Of a stretch of 6,033 nt of DNA, positions 6,013-6,033 are shown piece by piece; positions within the stretch are counted from its first letter, which is position 1; each line of letters begins with the position of its first letter. Source of the stretch: an uncultured Eubacteriales bacterium (lineage in GTDB: Bacteria > Bacillota > Clostridia > Oscillospirales > Oscillospiraceae); assembly GCA_905201305.1 (NCBI GenBank), contig CAJKNS010000149.1, positions 1 to 6,033 of the forward strand. Reading direction: 5' to 3'. A program made the position numbers and the translations under genes. Below the pieces are notes generated by a model that was given only the letters and a program-made list of their open reading frames with translations, ran no database searches and was not told the origin of the DNA.

Positions 6013-6033
6013 GGCAGTCCGGTCTGGGCTGCC
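6013..6033 (+). terminator. Possible terminator hairpin cut by the window edge
   Basis: GGCAGTCC (6013-6020) pairs with GGGCTGCC (6026-6033) around the loop GGTCT, an 8-bp stem with one G-U pair. It lies 25 bp after the stop of the lipoprotein gene. The window ends on the last base of the stem, so a following U-tract cannot be seen. It may end the operon or be an attenuating hairpin before a further gene. Confidence 0.45.

Noticed and set aside
1..6033. Mobile elements, CRISPR arrays, tRNA or rRNA genes
   Set aside because: No transposase or integrase motifs, no regularly spaced direct repeats and no RNA gene signatures were seen on either strand.

Overview
The window looks like a chromosomal segment of a moderately GC-rich, low-G+C-lineage anaerobe, most likely a gut Clostridia of the Oscillospirales type. 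This is inferred from strong AGGAGG/GAGG ribosome-binding sites, a lipoprotein solute-binding protein typical of Firmicutes, and ferredoxin-fused flavoproteins of the kind that are abundant in anaerobic gut Firmicutes. No rRNA or marker gene is present, so the genus cannot be fixed.

Layout: (1) bases 1-1265, the 3' part of an FAD-dependent oxidoreductase gene (FAD_binding_2 / fumarate-reductase-flavoprotein fold), truncated at its 5' end by the window; (2) 1276-1321, a strong hairpin that can terminate transcription in both directions; (3) 1325-2248 on the minus strand, a LysR-type regulator; (4) 2249-2419, a divergent promoter region with a perfect palindrome inside the lysR promoter and dyads near the opposing promoter; (5) 2420-4207, a complete ferredoxin-flavoprotein fusion paralogous to the first gene; (6) 4227-5987, a lipoprotein solute-binding protein 19 bp downstream; (7) 5988-6033, a short AT-rich stretch and a hairpin running into the window edge.

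Working model (inference): the LysR protein senses a small organic molecule and controls the divergent flavoprotein plus binding-protein operon. The lipoprotein captures a substrate outside the cell for an ABC importer whose permease genes are not in view. The cytoplasmic [4Fe-4S]/FAD enzymes then reduce (or dehydrogenate) the imported compound, perhaps as an electron acceptor. Both flavoproteins lack several residues that define fumarate reductase catalysis, so the substrate is probably not fumarate. The ferredoxin-flavoprotein also carries an unusual Pro/Gly/Asp/Met-rich insertion close to the expected active-site region. These two points are the most novel aspects of the window.
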